DNA of 64,000 bases from JAUIET01 sp039111475 (GCA_039111475.1 JBCCIP010000001.1:124001-188000); one strand, 5' to 3'; shown: positions 36,829-46,615, numbered from the stretch's first letter. Notes: a model not told the origin generated them from the sequence alone. Translations and numbers: made by a program.

Positions 36829-37920
36829 TCAAGAAGCATCAGCGCTCGGCATGCTTGCAACGGACACATCAATTTGTCGGGTAGGCCACGCGTTGTAAAC
36901 AGCTTTCACCAGAGTGGCCAAAGGAATAGCGAAAAACACGCCCCATATGCCCCACAGGCCGCCGAAGGTGATCACCGCAATTAATATGACTATCGGACTC
37001 AAGTTCACCGCTTCCGAAAACAGCAGTGGTACCAGAACATTGCCATCCAGCCCCTGAATAATCAGGTAAGCAATCATGGTGTAGACGAACTGCGAATCTG
37101 TACCCCATTGAAAATAAGCAATCAAGGCTACAGGTATGGTCACTACGGTAGCGCCTATATAGGGCACAACCACAGACAAGCCAACCAAAATCGCTAACAA
37201 TGCGGCGTACTGTAAACCCAAAGCGACAAACGCCACGTAAGTAACCGCCCCTACCACAACGATCTCTACCACTTTGCCGCGAATATAATTGGCAATCTGA
37301 ACGTTCATCTCCTTCCACACCGTGGTCATCAGAGGTCGCTCACTTGGCAGCATACTGGCAAGCGTTCGGAAAAATTTGCCTTCATCCGCCAAAACGAAAA
37401 AAGCCAGAATAGGCACCAGTATCAAGTACAACATTAAGCTCAGAATATTGGGAATCGTAGACATCGACAGTGACACTACCCATTGACCAAGTTCACCGGC
37501 ACGAGTGCTGGCCAACGCAATTATTTCCTGCACCTGTTCTTCGCTAAAAAACGCAGGGTATTGCTCTGGCAGCAACATTAGCAGCTCTTGCCCCTTTGTC
37601 AGCATTTTTGGCAGCTCACCAAATAAAATCTTTAACTGGCCCCAAGCCAAAGGCAATACCACTAGCAAGGTGGCAAGCGCCGCCCCCATGAAAAACACAA
37701 TGGTAATGACCAGCGCGATGGATCTAGGCACTTTCCAACGCGTTAACCGTGAAATCATGCCTTGCAACAAAAACGCAAGTATTAACGCCGCAATTACCGG
37801 TCCAACCACGTCGCCCATGGTTAGAACGACTGTGAAACCTACAAACAGCAATAACAGCAGAATCAACGCTTCTTCGTCAGCAAAGTATTCATCTATCCAT
37901 TTTTTAAAGATATCAAGCAT
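36829..37920 (-). CDS. AI-2E/PerM family membrane transporter
   Basis: A 363-residue integral membrane protein with about eight predicted helices, for example ALILLLLLFVGFTVVLTM at the N-terminus and PIVILIAVITFGGLWGIWG near the C-terminus. The PYIGATVVTIPVALIAY and GLDGNVLVPLLF segments are typical of the AI-2E transporter / PerM family. Members export small molecules or act as Na+/H+ exchangers; the substrate here is unknown. It lies 3 bp after the TusA-like gene, so the pair is co-transcribed. Confidence 0.87.
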   Translation of the reverse strand: MLDIFKKWIDEYFADEEALILLLLLFVGFTVVLTMGDVVGPVIAALILAFLLQGMISRLTRWKVPRSIALVITIVFFMGAALATLLVVLPLAWGQLKILFGELPKMLTKGQELLMLLPEQYPAFFSEEQVQEIIALASTRAGELGQWVVSLSMSTIPNILSLMLYLILVPILAFFVLADEGKFFRTLASMLPSERPLMTTVWKEMNVQIANYIRGKVVEIVVVGAVTYVAFVALGLQYAALLAILVGLSVVVPYIGATVVTIPVALIAYFQWGTDSQFVYTMIAYLIIQGLDGNVLVPLLFSEAVNLSPIVILIAVITFGGLWGIWGVFFAIPLATLVKAVYNAWPTRQIDVSVASMPSADAS

Positions 37921-37923
37921 TGA

Positions 37924-38169
37924 TCAGATTTCGGCTTTCATCAGAACAAATTCAAAATGCCCATTACTATTGTCACTGTGTACCAGTGTGTGACCGCTTT
38001 GCTGGGCAAATGTTGCAAAATCACGCTCAGAACCCGGGTCTGTTGCCAGCACACGAACACACTGGCCGATATCCAGCCGATTGATTGCCTGCTTGGCTTT
38101 CAACAGCGGCATCGGGCAATCCAGGCCCAGAGCGTCAACCTCTATGGCGGTTTGAAATCGTTCAGTCAC
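37924..38169 (-). CDS. tusA: TusA-family sulfur carrier
   Basis: An 81-residue TusA/SirA-like protein with the persulfide-carrying Cys in the CPxP motif (DALGLDCPMPLLKAK, Cys18). It moves sulfur to acceptors such as the tRNA thiolation machinery or molybdenum cofactor enzymes. The length and IxxxxxGxxxxVxATDPGSxxDF pattern agree with the family. It is paired with a PerM-type transporter, as seen in several gammaproteobacteria. It could be a TusA paralogue rather than the tRNA-dedicated protein. Confidence 0.85.
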   Translation of the reverse strand: MTERFQTAIEVDALGLDCPMPLLKAKQAINRLDIGQCVRVLATDPGSERDFATFAQQSGHTLVHSDNSNGHFEFVLMKAEI

Positions 38170-38406
38170 TGAATATATGTATGGGCCAAATCACGGGCAG
38201 TCTCGCGCAAGCAGTTAAGTATACCTGCCCTCCCCATCATTGCAGACCGCAGCAGGGGAATTAATTCACAAGCCAGCACTCTAAACCAAAGACATTCATA
38301 GCGGGCTTTTTTCTTGATGAAAAACATGAACTTAACAAGCGCTTCAGTCTGCATGCAACCAGCCCGGTATATGCTAATGCGAATAAGTGCTAAAGTCTTA
38401 GCTGTG

Positions 38407-39879
38407 ATGAGAAATTGTTCAATAATCCAACAAAGGGCAGCGCGAGTCTGCGCGCCTATTGTGGCGAGTCTGGCACTGCTTTGGGCGAGTCCCGCGGTGC
38501 TCGCTGCAAACACCAGCGATTTGCCTGATTTGGGCAATGCCGGCTCCAGCCTGATCTCCAGCGAAAAAGAATACGAGCTGGGTCAAGCCTGGTTGCGCAG
38601 CTTCAGAAGCCAGGTTAAAACGGCTTACGACCCTTTGCTGGCCAATTATCTTGAAGATCTGATCTATCGTCTGGCTGAACACAGCGAGTTGGACGACCGC
38701 CGCCTGGAGCTGGTTATAGTAGAGAACAAAACCTTGAATGCGTTTGCGGTTCCTGGTGGGATAATCGGTGTTCACGAGGGGTTATTGCTGCATGCCCGGT
38801 CTGAGGGCGAACTCAGTGCTGTACTGGCGCACGAACTCGCCCATTTAAGCCAGAAACATTTTGCGCGCGGCGTGGAAGCGCAGCGTCGCAGCTCAATTCC
38901 TAATATGCTGGCCTTGTTGGGGAGCATGGTGATAGCCGCAACAGCCGGAGGCGATGCTGGTATGGCGGCACTAGCAACAACTCAAGCCGCCTCACTGCAA
39001 GCACGTCTGAATTTCAGTCGTCACAACGAATTGGAAGCCGACCGTCTGGGTATGCAAACACTGGCCAGAGCCGGCATGGACCCCAATGCGGTGCCTGCGA
39101 TGTTTGAACGAATGCAGCGCGCGTCACGCTATTACCGCACGCCGCCGGAATTTTTACTCACGCACCCAGTGAGTGAAACACGAATTTCTGATTCAAAGAA
39201 CCGTGCCAGGGATTATCCCGTCAGCATTGTTGTGGAAACTGATGACTATGATTTGATGCGCGCCAGAGTTCAGGCCCGGTACGCGCAGAATGCGGGGGAA
39301 GCAATAAAGCGATTTAAATCCGACCTTAAAGGCGACACCGCCAACCGAACAGCCGCCCGCTATGGTTTGGTGCTGGCTTATACTGAGGCCGGTAAGCTTA
39401 ATTCGGCCCGCGCCGCAATCAAGCCCCTTGTCTTGCGGGATCCTCGCCGGATTGCCTACGTGCTGGCCCAAAGCGACATAGAACTGCGCGATGGGCGAGT
39501 GGAAAAATCCATTGATTTACTGGAGCAACACCTTGCCATTAATCCTGGTAACCACCCACTTACCATGCGCTATGCCGAAGCATTGCTTAAACAGGGCCGA
39601 GCTAGAGAGTGTGAGCTCGTGTTACTCGATCATGTTGAGCTGCACCCCCATGACGAACACGTATGGTATCTGCTGGCGGAAACACATGGCCTGGCCGGCA
39701 ATATAGCCGGCGTGCACCAGGCGCGTGCCGAGTACTTTATTCTGAATGGCGTATTTGATGAAGCTGAGCGTCAACTCAGCTACGCGCTAAAATTGGTTCG
39801 CGGCGATTATCTGGCGACTGCGAAAATCAGTGAGCGTATGCGCAGCTTAGAAAAAATGAAGGAAGCGATCAATATTTAG
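38407..39879 (+). CDS. bepA: M48 metalloprotease with TPRs (BepA-like)
   Basis: A periplasmic zinc protease and chaperone that assists outer membrane protein (LptD/BAM) assembly. From the chosen start it has 490 residues: a signal peptide ending near residue 33 (ASPAVLA-A), the zinc motif HELAH at 142-146, the third ligand in ELEADRLG, and TPR-like helices over the C-terminal 200 residues. E. coli BepA is 487 residues. The start is uncertain: ATG 38407 gives the best signal peptide, but the frame is open from 38314 with further ATG codons (38377) and no clear ribosome binding site. Confidence 0.88.
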   Translation: MRNCSIIQQRAARVCAPIVASLALLWASPAVLAANTSDLPDLGNAGSSLISSEKEYELGQAWLRSFRSQVKTAYDPLLANYLEDLIYRLAEHSELDDRRLELVIVENKTLNAFAVPGGIIGVHEGLLLHARSEGELSAVLAHELAHLSQKHFARGVEAQRRSSIPNMLALLGSMVIAATAGGDAGMAALATTQAASLQARLNFSRHNELEADRLGMQTLARAGMDPNAVPAMFERMQRASRYYRTPPEFLLTHPVSETRISDSKNRARDYPVSIVVETDDYDLMRARVQARYAQNAGEAIKRFKSDLKGDTANRTAARYGLVLAYTEAGKLNSARAAIKPLVLRDPRRIAYVLAQSDIELRDGRVEKSIDLLEQHLAINPGNHPLTMRYAEALLKQGRARECELVLLDHVELHPHDEHVWYLLAETHGLAGNIAGVHQARAEYFILNGVFDEAERQLSYALKLVRGDYLATAKISERMRSLEKMKEAINI

Positions 39880-39901
39880 CGGAATACGATCTCCCTGAGC
39901 T

Positions 39902-40996
39902 TCAAGCGTTTCCTACCACTTGCCTCTTTAAGCCTTTAGCAAAATTCAGCATTCGTTCCAAAGGCACTACTGCGCGTTCCGCAAGTGCTGCATCAACCAA
40001 CACCTCGTTGCTGCCTTCATCCAAGCTCTGCTCAAGGCGTTCCAGCACATTCATTGCCATCCACGGACAATTCGCGCAACTTCGGCAGCTTGCCCCGCTG
40101 CCCGCCGTAGGCGCGATAATAAATTCTTTATCGGGCATTTGTTGTTGCAGTTTGTAGAAAATACCCTGGTCGGTGGCAACAATAAATTGCTGATTGGGCA
40201 GATCGCGGGCTGCATTAATAATCTGAGTGGTTGAGCCAACACGATCCGCAATGGCCAACACTGATTGCGGTGATTCCGGGTGCGCCAGAACCGCCGCTTG
40301 CGGATACACTTTCTGAAGATCTTGAATGCCCTTCGCTTTGAATTCTTCATGCACAATACAAGCGCCATCCCAGGCAATTAAATCAGCACCGCTCTCGCGC
40401 TTGACGTAGCTGCCAAGGTGTTTGTCCGGGGCCCACAGAATTCTCTCACCTTGCGAATGCAAGTGCTCTGCCACATCGAGTGCAATACTGGAAGTGACCA
40501 CCCAATCCGACAAGGCCTTCACCGCTGCAGAAGTATTCGCATACACCACCACGGTTCGGTCTTCGTGTTGTTTGCAAAACGCTTCAAACTCGTCAGCAGG
40601 ACAACCTACGTCCAGCGAACAGGTTGCCTCCAGGGTTGGCATTAACACGCGCTTTTCAGGGTTCAGGATTTTTGCGGTCTCCCCCATGAATTTAACACCG
40701 GCCACTACCAGCGTATCCGCGCTGTGGTCATTGCCAAATCGGGCCATCTCCAGCGAATCGGAGACGCAACCGCCGGTTTCTTCGGCCAGCGCCTGAATCT
40801 CAGGATCAGTATAATAATGTGCAACCAGCACTGCGTTTTCACGCTTGAGAAGTTGTTTAATCGATTGCTTATGAGCTTCTAACGCACTGCGTTCTAATGG
40901 CTCCGGCTCGTCAATTCCATCCAGATAGCGCTTCACAACTTCCTGGTCAGCTGCGTAGCTTTGTTGTTGCTCGTCGAGGTTTGCCTCTATGGCCAT
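39902..40996 (-). CDS. nadA: Quinolinate synthase A
   Basis: A 364-residue [4Fe-4S] enzyme that condenses iminoaspartate with dihydroxyacetone phosphate in NAD synthesis. Visible motifs are LVAHYYTDPEIQALAEETGG, LEATCSLDVGCP with a cluster Cys, GACIVHEEF and the C-terminal cysteine motif CRSCANCPW. GAGG lies five bases before the ATG at 40996; a frame open to 41080 has no family support. It is convergent with bepA and divergent from dacB. nadB and nadC are not in the window. Confidence 0.96.
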   Translation of the reverse strand: MAIEANLDEQQQSYAADQEVVKRYLDGIDEPEPLERSALEAHKQSIKQLLKRENAVLVAHYYTDPEIQALAEETGGCVSDSLEMARFGNDHSADTLVVAGVKFMGETAKILNPEKRVLMPTLEATCSLDVGCPADEFEAFCKQHEDRTVVVYANTSAAVKALSDWVVTSSIALDVAEHLHSQGERILWAPDKHLGSYVKRESGADLIAWDGACIVHEEFKAKGIQDLQKVYPQAAVLAHPESPQSVLAIADRVGSTTQIINAARDLPNQQFIVATDQGIFYKLQQQMPDKEFIIAPTAGSGASCRSCANCPWMAMNVLERLEQSLDEGSNEVLVDAALAERAVVPLERMLNFAKGLKRQVVGNA

Positions 40997-41177
40997 TGCT
41001 GCCTCTACCTTCCAATAATCAGTTGCTGCGTTTTGCACTCCAATAATATCACAACAGGGTTGCGTCATTAATGGCCACACAATCGGCGTGATTTCTTCAT
41101 AGTCGCTGGCGTAGCGCGCAATACACCGCCTGTTGTACTGTCTCGCTTCTTGTTATTGCGCCGAGTTCACCAGGTTG

Positions 41178-42611
41178 ATGATCAGGTTTTGCAGTTGTTT
41201 ACTTATACTGGTCGTGTGGGTTGGCGTGCCATGCCAGGTGCTGGCAGCAACTGACTCCGCCTCGACTTTGCCGCCAACAATACAATCTGTTCTGAAGCGT
41301 TTTAAGCTGGACGGAGCGGGGTTAAGCATAGTAGTTCAGCCTGTCGATGGCGGAGTACCGGTACTGAGTTACAACGAGCATACTGCGCGTAATCCAGCCT
41401 CAGCCATAAAACTGTTCACCAGCTACGCCGCCTTGGAAATGCTAGGACCGGCATATCAATGGACAACCGAACTCTATGCCGATGGCGAACTCAAAAATGG
41501 CGTACTCAATGGCAATTTGTGGATCAAGGGCGGCGGTGACCCCTACTTACCCATAGAGCGGATGTGGCTGCTTGTACATAGACTGCAAACCAATGGTTTG
41601 CACACCATTAAGGGCGATTTGATCGTCGATCAAAGCCTTTTTCAGCCAATTGAAGAAGACCCGGGAGCTTTTGACCGACAACCCCTGCGCGCGTACAACG
41701 TGGTGCCTGCCGCTCTGGTCAGCAACTTCAATGTGTCTACTTTTTTATTCCGGCCCGCCAACATAGGCAACCGCGTTAACGTGCAGATCGTGCCAGATCT
41801 TGCTGGGCTCAAAGTGGTTAACAATCTCCGCACTGTGAACCGGTCTTGCCGCGGTTACAACCGCGGAATTGCAATCAATGTAGACGACAAGGGTCAAGTT
41901 ATTCTTGATGGCCAGTTCCCATCACGTTGCAAGATTTATGGTATGTCACGCAGTGTGATGTCCCGTGATGCTTATACGGCCCGCTTATTCCGTAAGCTGT
42001 GGCTAGAATCAGGCGGCCAGTGGCAAGGACGGCTTAGAACCGCGAGCAAGGAATTTGAACAGGACCCGCTGCTAAAGTTTGACTCAGTATTTCTATCCCA
42101 GGCGGTCCGGTCTATCAACAAATACAGCAACAATGTGATGACGCGCATGTTGTTCCTGACTCTTGGCCTGGAAGAATTCGGTCCTCCAGCAAACACCGCT
42201 AACGCGCGTTTGGCCATGGAACAATGGTTACCAACAAAAGGCATCCCGCTCGAAGGGCTGCTGATCGACAACGGCGCAGGCAGTTCTCGCCAGACTCGCG
42301 CTACTGCCCATCAGTTTTCGAAACTGCTCAGTGCAGCATGGCAAAGCCCATACATGCCAGAGCTTCTGTCATCCATGGCCATCAGTGGCGAAGATGGAAC
42401 TTTCGCAAGGCGACACGTGATCGGGCCACTGAAAGGTCGCGCACATCTAAAAACTGGGCGGCTTGATCACGCCGTGTCTATGGCTGGCATTGTGCAGGCA
42501 GGCAGCAACCAACGCTACATTGTGATAAGCCTGCATAACGCCACAGATGCTCATAGGGGAAGCGGACATGCCATTCAGGACGCCTTACTGCGCTGGGTAT
42601 ACGCGCAGTAG
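41178..42611 (+). CDS. dacB: D-alanyl-D-alanine carboxypeptidase/endopeptidase (PBP4)
   Basis: A 477-residue class C penicillin-binding protein that trims and cleaves peptidoglycan crosslinks in the periplasm. It has a signal peptide (residues 1-24, ending QVLA-AT), the nucleophile motif SAIK at 75-78, a long inserted domain, the SNN motif in NKYSNNVMTRML and the KTG motif in HLKTGRLDH. Length equals E. coli DacB (477). The ATG at 41178 is chosen because it starts a proper signal peptide; an upstream TTG at 41133 is less likely. Confidence 0.92.
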   Translation: MIRFCSCLLILVVWVGVPCQVLAATDSASTLPPTIQSVLKRFKLDGAGLSIVVQPVDGGVPVLSYNEHTARNPASAIKLFTSYAALEMLGPAYQWTTELYADGELKNGVLNGNLWIKGGGDPYLPIERMWLLVHRLQTNGLHTIKGDLIVDQSLFQPIEEDPGAFDRQPLRAYNVVPAALVSNFNVSTFLFRPANIGNRVNVQIVPDLAGLKVVNNLRTVNRSCRGYNRGIAINVDDKGQVILDGQFPSRCKIYGMSRSVMSRDAYTARLFRKLWLESGGQWQGRLRTASKEFEQDPLLKFDSVFLSQAVRSINKYSNNVMTRMLFLTLGLEEFGPPANTANARLAMEQWLPTKGIPLEGLLIDNGAGSSRQTRATAHQFSKLLSAAWQSPYMPELLSSMAISGEDGTFARRHVIGPLKGRAHLKTGRLDHAVSMAGIVQAGSNQRYIVISLHNATDAHRGSGHAIQDALLRWVYAQ

Positions 42612-42781
42612 CAAGCCTACGGTGTAATTAATACCAAATATCCTGGACAGATCGCCACAATATGTAGAGTGTACAATTTTTTGAACACTACATATTGGGG
42701 TGAAGCCAAATTAGAGCCATTGACTCCTTTCAGTTTATCTAACACTATCATCGTGCATCACACCTATGATAATCATAACTT

Positions 42782-43531
42782 ATGCTGTACCCCAGCGACC
42801 TCGAAGCCGAGCAGATATTCCAGAGAAAAATGGAGTTGCTGCGATCTCAAACCGTCACTACGGCAGCAGGCAACTCGATTGCCGCGCTAGTTGTGGCCGC
42901 TTTGATGTGGTCAACCTTAGCAAATTCCGCATTGATTATCTGGTCAATGAGCGTGATTGCGATTGTTCACTGGCGGCTACTCAAGGTCAACGATTACCGG
43001 AAATATGGCGATCCATCACAGCTCGCCGCCTGTTTTCGCTTTTGCGCCCGCAGCGTAACTGTTAATGGCGCAGTTTGGGGTCTAATGTTTGCGTACTTGT
43101 CTTACCATATTGAACCGCGCAACATGATTTATCCTTTTATGGCCCTTGGCGCCATCACCGCCGGTACCAGTCTTCTCTACAACGGTCATTTCAACCCGTT
43201 TCGCTACTTCGGTGTGCCCGCCTTGCTCATGCCAAGCACGGTGCTAATAGTGGCAGGAAGCACTGAGAAAATGTGGGTCGGTGTAACCTTACTATGCTGG
43301 TTTCTGTTGATGCACTCTATATCGAGCCAGCTCAGTCGTTTCCTCGCAAAATCAACTCGTTACGAAACCGAGAATATTGTACTGATTCGCGATCTTGAGT
43401 ATCAGCGAGAATACAGCAAGCGTCTGAACGAAGAGCTGCAGCTCAAATCACAGATAATCGAACAGTTGTGCGCAAAAAAGGGCAATAGGGTCTCCAGCAT
43501 CCGTCCCAAAGAGTCGGACAGAATCGCATAG
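42782..43531 (+). CDS. Orphan integral-membrane sensor domain (MASE-like), no output domain
   Basis: A 249-residue protein with about six predicted membrane helices between residues 27 and 185 (for example ALVVAALMWSTLANSALIIW and VGVTLLCWFLLMH). It ends in a charged coiled-coil-like tail (NEELQLKSQIIEQL). The pattern resembles the N-terminal membrane sensor regions of diguanylate cyclases and hybrid histidine kinases, but the frame stops about 60 residues after the last helix and no GGDEF, HisKA or receiver follows. No family name can be given. It lies 109 bp upstream of the spondin-domain gene. Confidence 0.6.
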   Translation: MLYPSDLEAEQIFQRKMELLRSQTVTTAAGNSIAALVVAALMWSTLANSALIIWSMSVIAIVHWRLLKVNDYRKYGDPSQLAACFRFCARSVTVNGAVWGLMFAYLSYHIEPRNMIYPFMALGAITAGTSLLYNGHFNPFRYFGVPALLMPSTVLIVAGSTEKMWVGVTLLCWFLLMHSISSQLSRFLAKSTRYETENIVLIRDLEYQREYSKRLNEELQLKSQIIEQLCAKKGNRVSSIRPKESDRIA

Positions 43532-43536
43532 CAATT

Positions 43537-43555
43537 TGATACTTTTGTGATACTT
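43537..43555 (+). promoter_or_regulatory. Tandem TGATACTT repeat, candidate OmpR-family binding site
   Basis: Two exact copies of TGATACTT (43537-43544 and 43548-43555) lie 11 bp apart start to start, the spacing of half-sites bound by OmpR/PhoB-type regulators. The pair is about 85 bp upstream of the spondin-domain gene, and an OmpR-type regulator is encoded just after that gene. Confidence 0.4.
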
Positions 43556-43639
43556 CCGTGAGGAATTGAGGAAGGGATTCTTCCATCGTTTGATTGGGCT
43601 TACAGCCCACTAACGAACATCAATTTCTCGGAGCAGGTC

Positions 43640-44317
43640 ATGATTAAGTCCCTATCGCAAATTGTAATTGCGTGCCTGGTGCTGGTGGTTAGCACATCAA
43701 GCAGTGCCAGCGAAGAACGGCGATACGAAGTAACGATTACCAATATCACGCGCGGCGTTCAGTTCACGCCAATCCTGGTGGCAACGCATCACCCAGCCAT
43801 ACAAGCATTCACACTGGGTCAACCGGCCTTGCCTGAGCTCGCACTACTCGCCGAGGGAGGCGATATCGGCCCTTTGGAGGCACTGGCCGTCAGCACCGGA
43901 ATGGTCAGCGATACTGCAAACAGCGCAGAAGTGTTGCCTGGCCCGCCGCTGCTCTTTCCGGGCCAATCAGTGACGCTAACAATAACCGCGTATGGTAAAG
44001 CTCGTCGCCTGAGCCTAGCGGCGATGCTGCTACCAACCAATGATAGTTTCGTAGCACTGAACTCTGTAGAACTTCCCAAACGCGGCTCAGTCTCATACAA
44101 CGCCCTGGGTTATGACGCCGGTTCCGAGCCCAATGACGAGATTTGCGCAAATATACCTGGCCCACGCTGCGGAGGTGCAGGTGCTTCCCCTGACGAAAGT
44201 GGCGAAGGATTTGTGCATATCAGCGCGGGCATACAGGGTGTTGGCGACCTGTCTTCGTCCGTGTATGACTGGCGAAACCCGGTTGCTCGCGTTTTTATCC
44301 AGCGCATGGATCGCTAG
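43640..44317 (+). CDS. Exported spondin-domain protein
   Basis: A 225-residue secreted protein with a signal peptide (residues 1-23, SSSA-SE) and a single spondin domain: YEVTITNITRGVQFTPILVATH, then LAEGGD, FPGQSVTLTI and SLAAMLLPTNDSFVALN. Bacterial spondin-domain proteins are exported, of unknown function, and often occur in marine bacteria near two-component systems. A proline/cysteine segment (NIPGPRCGGAGASPDE) follows the domain. A clear ribosome binding site (GGAGCAGG) precedes the ATG. It is followed after 93 bp by a response regulator and histidine kinase. Confidence 0.82.
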   Translation: MIKSLSQIVIACLVLVVSTSSSASEERRYEVTITNITRGVQFTPILVATHHPAIQAFTLGQPALPELALLAEGGDIGPLEALAVSTGMVSDTANSAEVLPGPPLLFPGQSVTLTITAYGKARRLSLAAMLLPTNDSFVALNSVELPKRGSVSYNALGYDAGSEPNDEICANIPGPRCGGAGASPDESGEGFVHISAGIQGVGDLSSSVYDWRNPVARVFIQRMDR

Positions 44318-44410
44318 GACGCTAAACAGGTCGGCGGCGGGGAACTGTTTTACCCGCTACTGTTCTAATACACACTATCACCCAATCAATAATAACGGTG
44401 TGTGTCTAGA

Positions 44411-45121
44411 ATGCGATCGGAAGCAAAGCGAATCTTGGTTGCTGAGGATGAAGCAGATATCGCTCAGCTCATTGATCTGCATCTTCGCGACGCTGGAATG
44501 AATGTGGTGCATAAGGCTGCTGGTGATGAATCACTGCAGCTGGCCATGCAGGAATCGTTTGACCTGTTAATTCTTGATTTGCGCCTGCCTGGCTTGAGCG
44601 GGCTTGAAGTATGCCGCCGCTTGCGACTTGCGGGCAAAGACTTACCGATACTCATGCTAACGGCGAAGAGTTCTGAGCTTGACCGGGTGCTCGGTCTTGA
44701 GCTGGGTGCCGATGATTATGTCAGCAAGCCCTTCAGCCCCCTTGAATTGACCGCTAGAGTGAAAGCCATCTTACGCCGTGTTTCAACACAGCAACGCCTT
44801 AGCAGTAACTGCAATAGCGAGCGATTGAGTTGCGGTGAATTCACAATAGATTCGCGAACTCGAACGGTTGCCAGAAATGGAAACAAGATTGAACTGACTG
44901 CGAAGGAGTTTGAACTGCTACACCACTTCGCCAAAAGTCCCGAGCAAGTGTTTAGCCGCTCAGATTTGCTGGACGAAGTTTGGGGCTACGGACACGACGG
45001 CTACGAGCACACCGTTAACTCCCACATTAATCGCCTACGGGCGAAAATAGAGATCGACCCGGCCAGCCCGCAGAAGATACTAACGGTATGGGGCATTGGG
45101 TATAAATTTACGCCTGAATAA
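44411..45121 (+). CDS. OmpR-family response regulator
   Basis: A 236-residue regulator with a receiver domain (acidic pocket AEDEAD, phospho-acceptor Asp56 in LLILDLRLPGLSG, Lys in VSKPFSPLEL) and a C-terminal winged helix (LTAKEFELLHHFAKSPEQVFSR, then HTVNSHINRLRAKIE). It binds DNA as a dimer on tandem repeats. The ATG at 44411 is preferred to GTG 44402; neither has a strong ribosome binding site. The stop is 2 bp before the cognate kinase. Targets are unknown; the tandem repeat at 43.5 kb is a candidate. Confidence 0.92.
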   Translation: MRSEAKRILVAEDEADIAQLIDLHLRDAGMNVVHKAAGDESLQLAMQESFDLLILDLRLPGLSGLEVCRRLRLAGKDLPILMLTAKSSELDRVLGLELGADDYVSKPFSPLELTARVKAILRRVSTQQRLSSNCNSERLSCGEFTIDSRTRTVARNGNKIELTAKEFELLHHFAKSPEQVFSRSDLLDEVWGYGHDGYEHTVNSHINRLRAKIEIDPASPQKILTVWGIGYKFTPE

Positions 45122-45123
45122 AT

Positions 45124-46587
45124 ATGTTAAACAAACTCTATACCAAGCTTGCCCTGGTAACGCTTGCCCTGTTCCTGATTCTTGGCGTGGTATTGGTTGA
45201 GGTAAACCGTCAGAGCAGCGAACTCTACGCTCTTGAAACCACTCAGCGGGTGAATCGAGACATCGCTTTGCATGCCGCCGAAGACATGCCGCTATGGATT
45301 GACGGCAAGCCGAATGCTCCAGCGTTGAAGGAATTGGCGCACCATGTAATGCTGATCAATCCAATCGTTGAGGTGTATCTTATAGCCGCAGACGGCACTG
45401 TATTATCACACGCCTTGCCATACGGCTCCGTTGAAATGACCCGCATCGACTTGCAGCCACTGCAGGAATTCCTGGACCCATCAAATCCTCTCCCTATTTT
45501 TGGTGACGATCCCAGGGAGCCAAACAGTAAGAAAGTATTTTCGGTATCAACAATTACAACTCAAGGTGAGGTACAGGCCTACTTGTACACAGTATTGAAC
45601 GGGCAAGCCTACCAAACTGCCCGCAATACAGTGGTTGATAGCGAACAACTTCGCGGTGGTCAACTGACGATTGCTGTCAGCCTGATGCTGGCGGTTGCTG
45701 TTGGGCTTCTGTGCTTCTTTGGTTTGACCAGACGATTGCGCAGCTTAATGAACGAGGTTCGCGATTATCGACAGGGTCAATTCCGCGGGCGCATAATTTT
45801 CCCGGCAAAAAAATCTCGTGATGAGATTGGCGAGCTGCATCATGTACTAGGCGAGATGAGCGAACGCATTGAGCAGCAATTTGACGAAATTGAAACCGTT
45901 GACCGAACCCGTCGAGAGCTGATCGCTAACGTATCTCACGATTTGAGAACACCCGTATCCGCACTGCAAGGCTACCTGGAAACGGCTGTATTCAAGATGG
46001 GCAGCTTAAGCGAAGACGAGCTGAGCGATTACATCAATATAGCGCACAAGCACAGCCGCCGACTTAACGACCGTATAGGAGAGTTGTTCGAGCTGGCGAA
46101 GCTGGAGTCACCCGGCATACAACCCAATTGGGAAGTATTCCCTTTGGGTGAACTCATACACGATTTGGTGCAGGATCAACAGCTGCAGGCGCGCGAGCTC
46201 AATATTTCTCTCGCGGTACACGCAGAAAATGAAAACCTGCTTGCCAGAGCAGATATTGCCCTGGTACATCGAGTGCTGGAAAATCTGGTGAGTAATGCGC
46301 TGAAGAATACTCACGCAGGCGGGCATATCACCGTGGGTTCTTTTGCACACGATGACGGAATATGCGTTCAGGTAGTTGATGATGGCGACGGCATTTCTGA
46401 AGCAGCTCTGCCTCACATATTCGAACGATTCTATTCTGAGGAAGTAAAACCTAAGGCCAGCGGCAACGGCCTTGGTTTAGCGATTGTGAAACGCATTATG
46501 GAATTGCATCAGTCACGGGTAACCGTTAAAAGCAAACCCAATCAAGAAACGGTTTTTAGTTTTTGGCTGCCATTTGTTGAGGCCTGA
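45124..46587 (+). CDS. Sensor histidine kinase (HAMP, HisKA, HATPase)
   Basis: A 487-residue inner-membrane kinase. Transmembrane helices lie at about 5-26 and 180-200, bracketing a periplasmic sensor of roughly 150 residues. A HAMP linker follows, then HisKA with the phosphorylated His272 in NVSHDLRTPVSAL, and an ATPase domain with the N-box NLVSNALKNTHAG, DDGDGISE and GNGLGLAIVKR. It is coupled to the upstream OmpR-family regulator (2 bp). The sensor region has no recognised family. The context points to control of the spondin-domain gene. Confidence 0.92.
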   Translation: MLNKLYTKLALVTLALFLILGVVLVEVNRQSSELYALETTQRVNRDIALHAAEDMPLWIDGKPNAPALKELAHHVMLINPIVEVYLIAADGTVLSHALPYGSVEMTRIDLQPLQEFLDPSNPLPIFGDDPREPNSKKVFSVSTITTQGEVQAYLYTVLNGQAYQTARNTVVDSEQLRGGQLTIAVSLMLAVAVGLLCFFGLTRRLRSLMNEVRDYRQGQFRGRIIFPAKKSRDEIGELHHVLGEMSERIEQQFDEIETVDRTRRELIANVSHDLRTPVSALQGYLETAVFKMGSLSEDELSDYINIAHKHSRRLNDRIGELFELAKLESPGIQPNWEVFPLGELIHDLVQDQQLQARELNISLAVHAENENLLARADIALVHRVLENLVSNALKNTHAGGHITVGSFAHDDGICVQVVDDGDGISEAALPHIFERFYSEEVKPKASGNGLGLAIVKRIMELHQSRVTVKSKPNQETVFSFWLPFVEA

Positions 46588-46615
46588 GGCGATTTAACCC
46601 GTCGTTCAAATTCTG

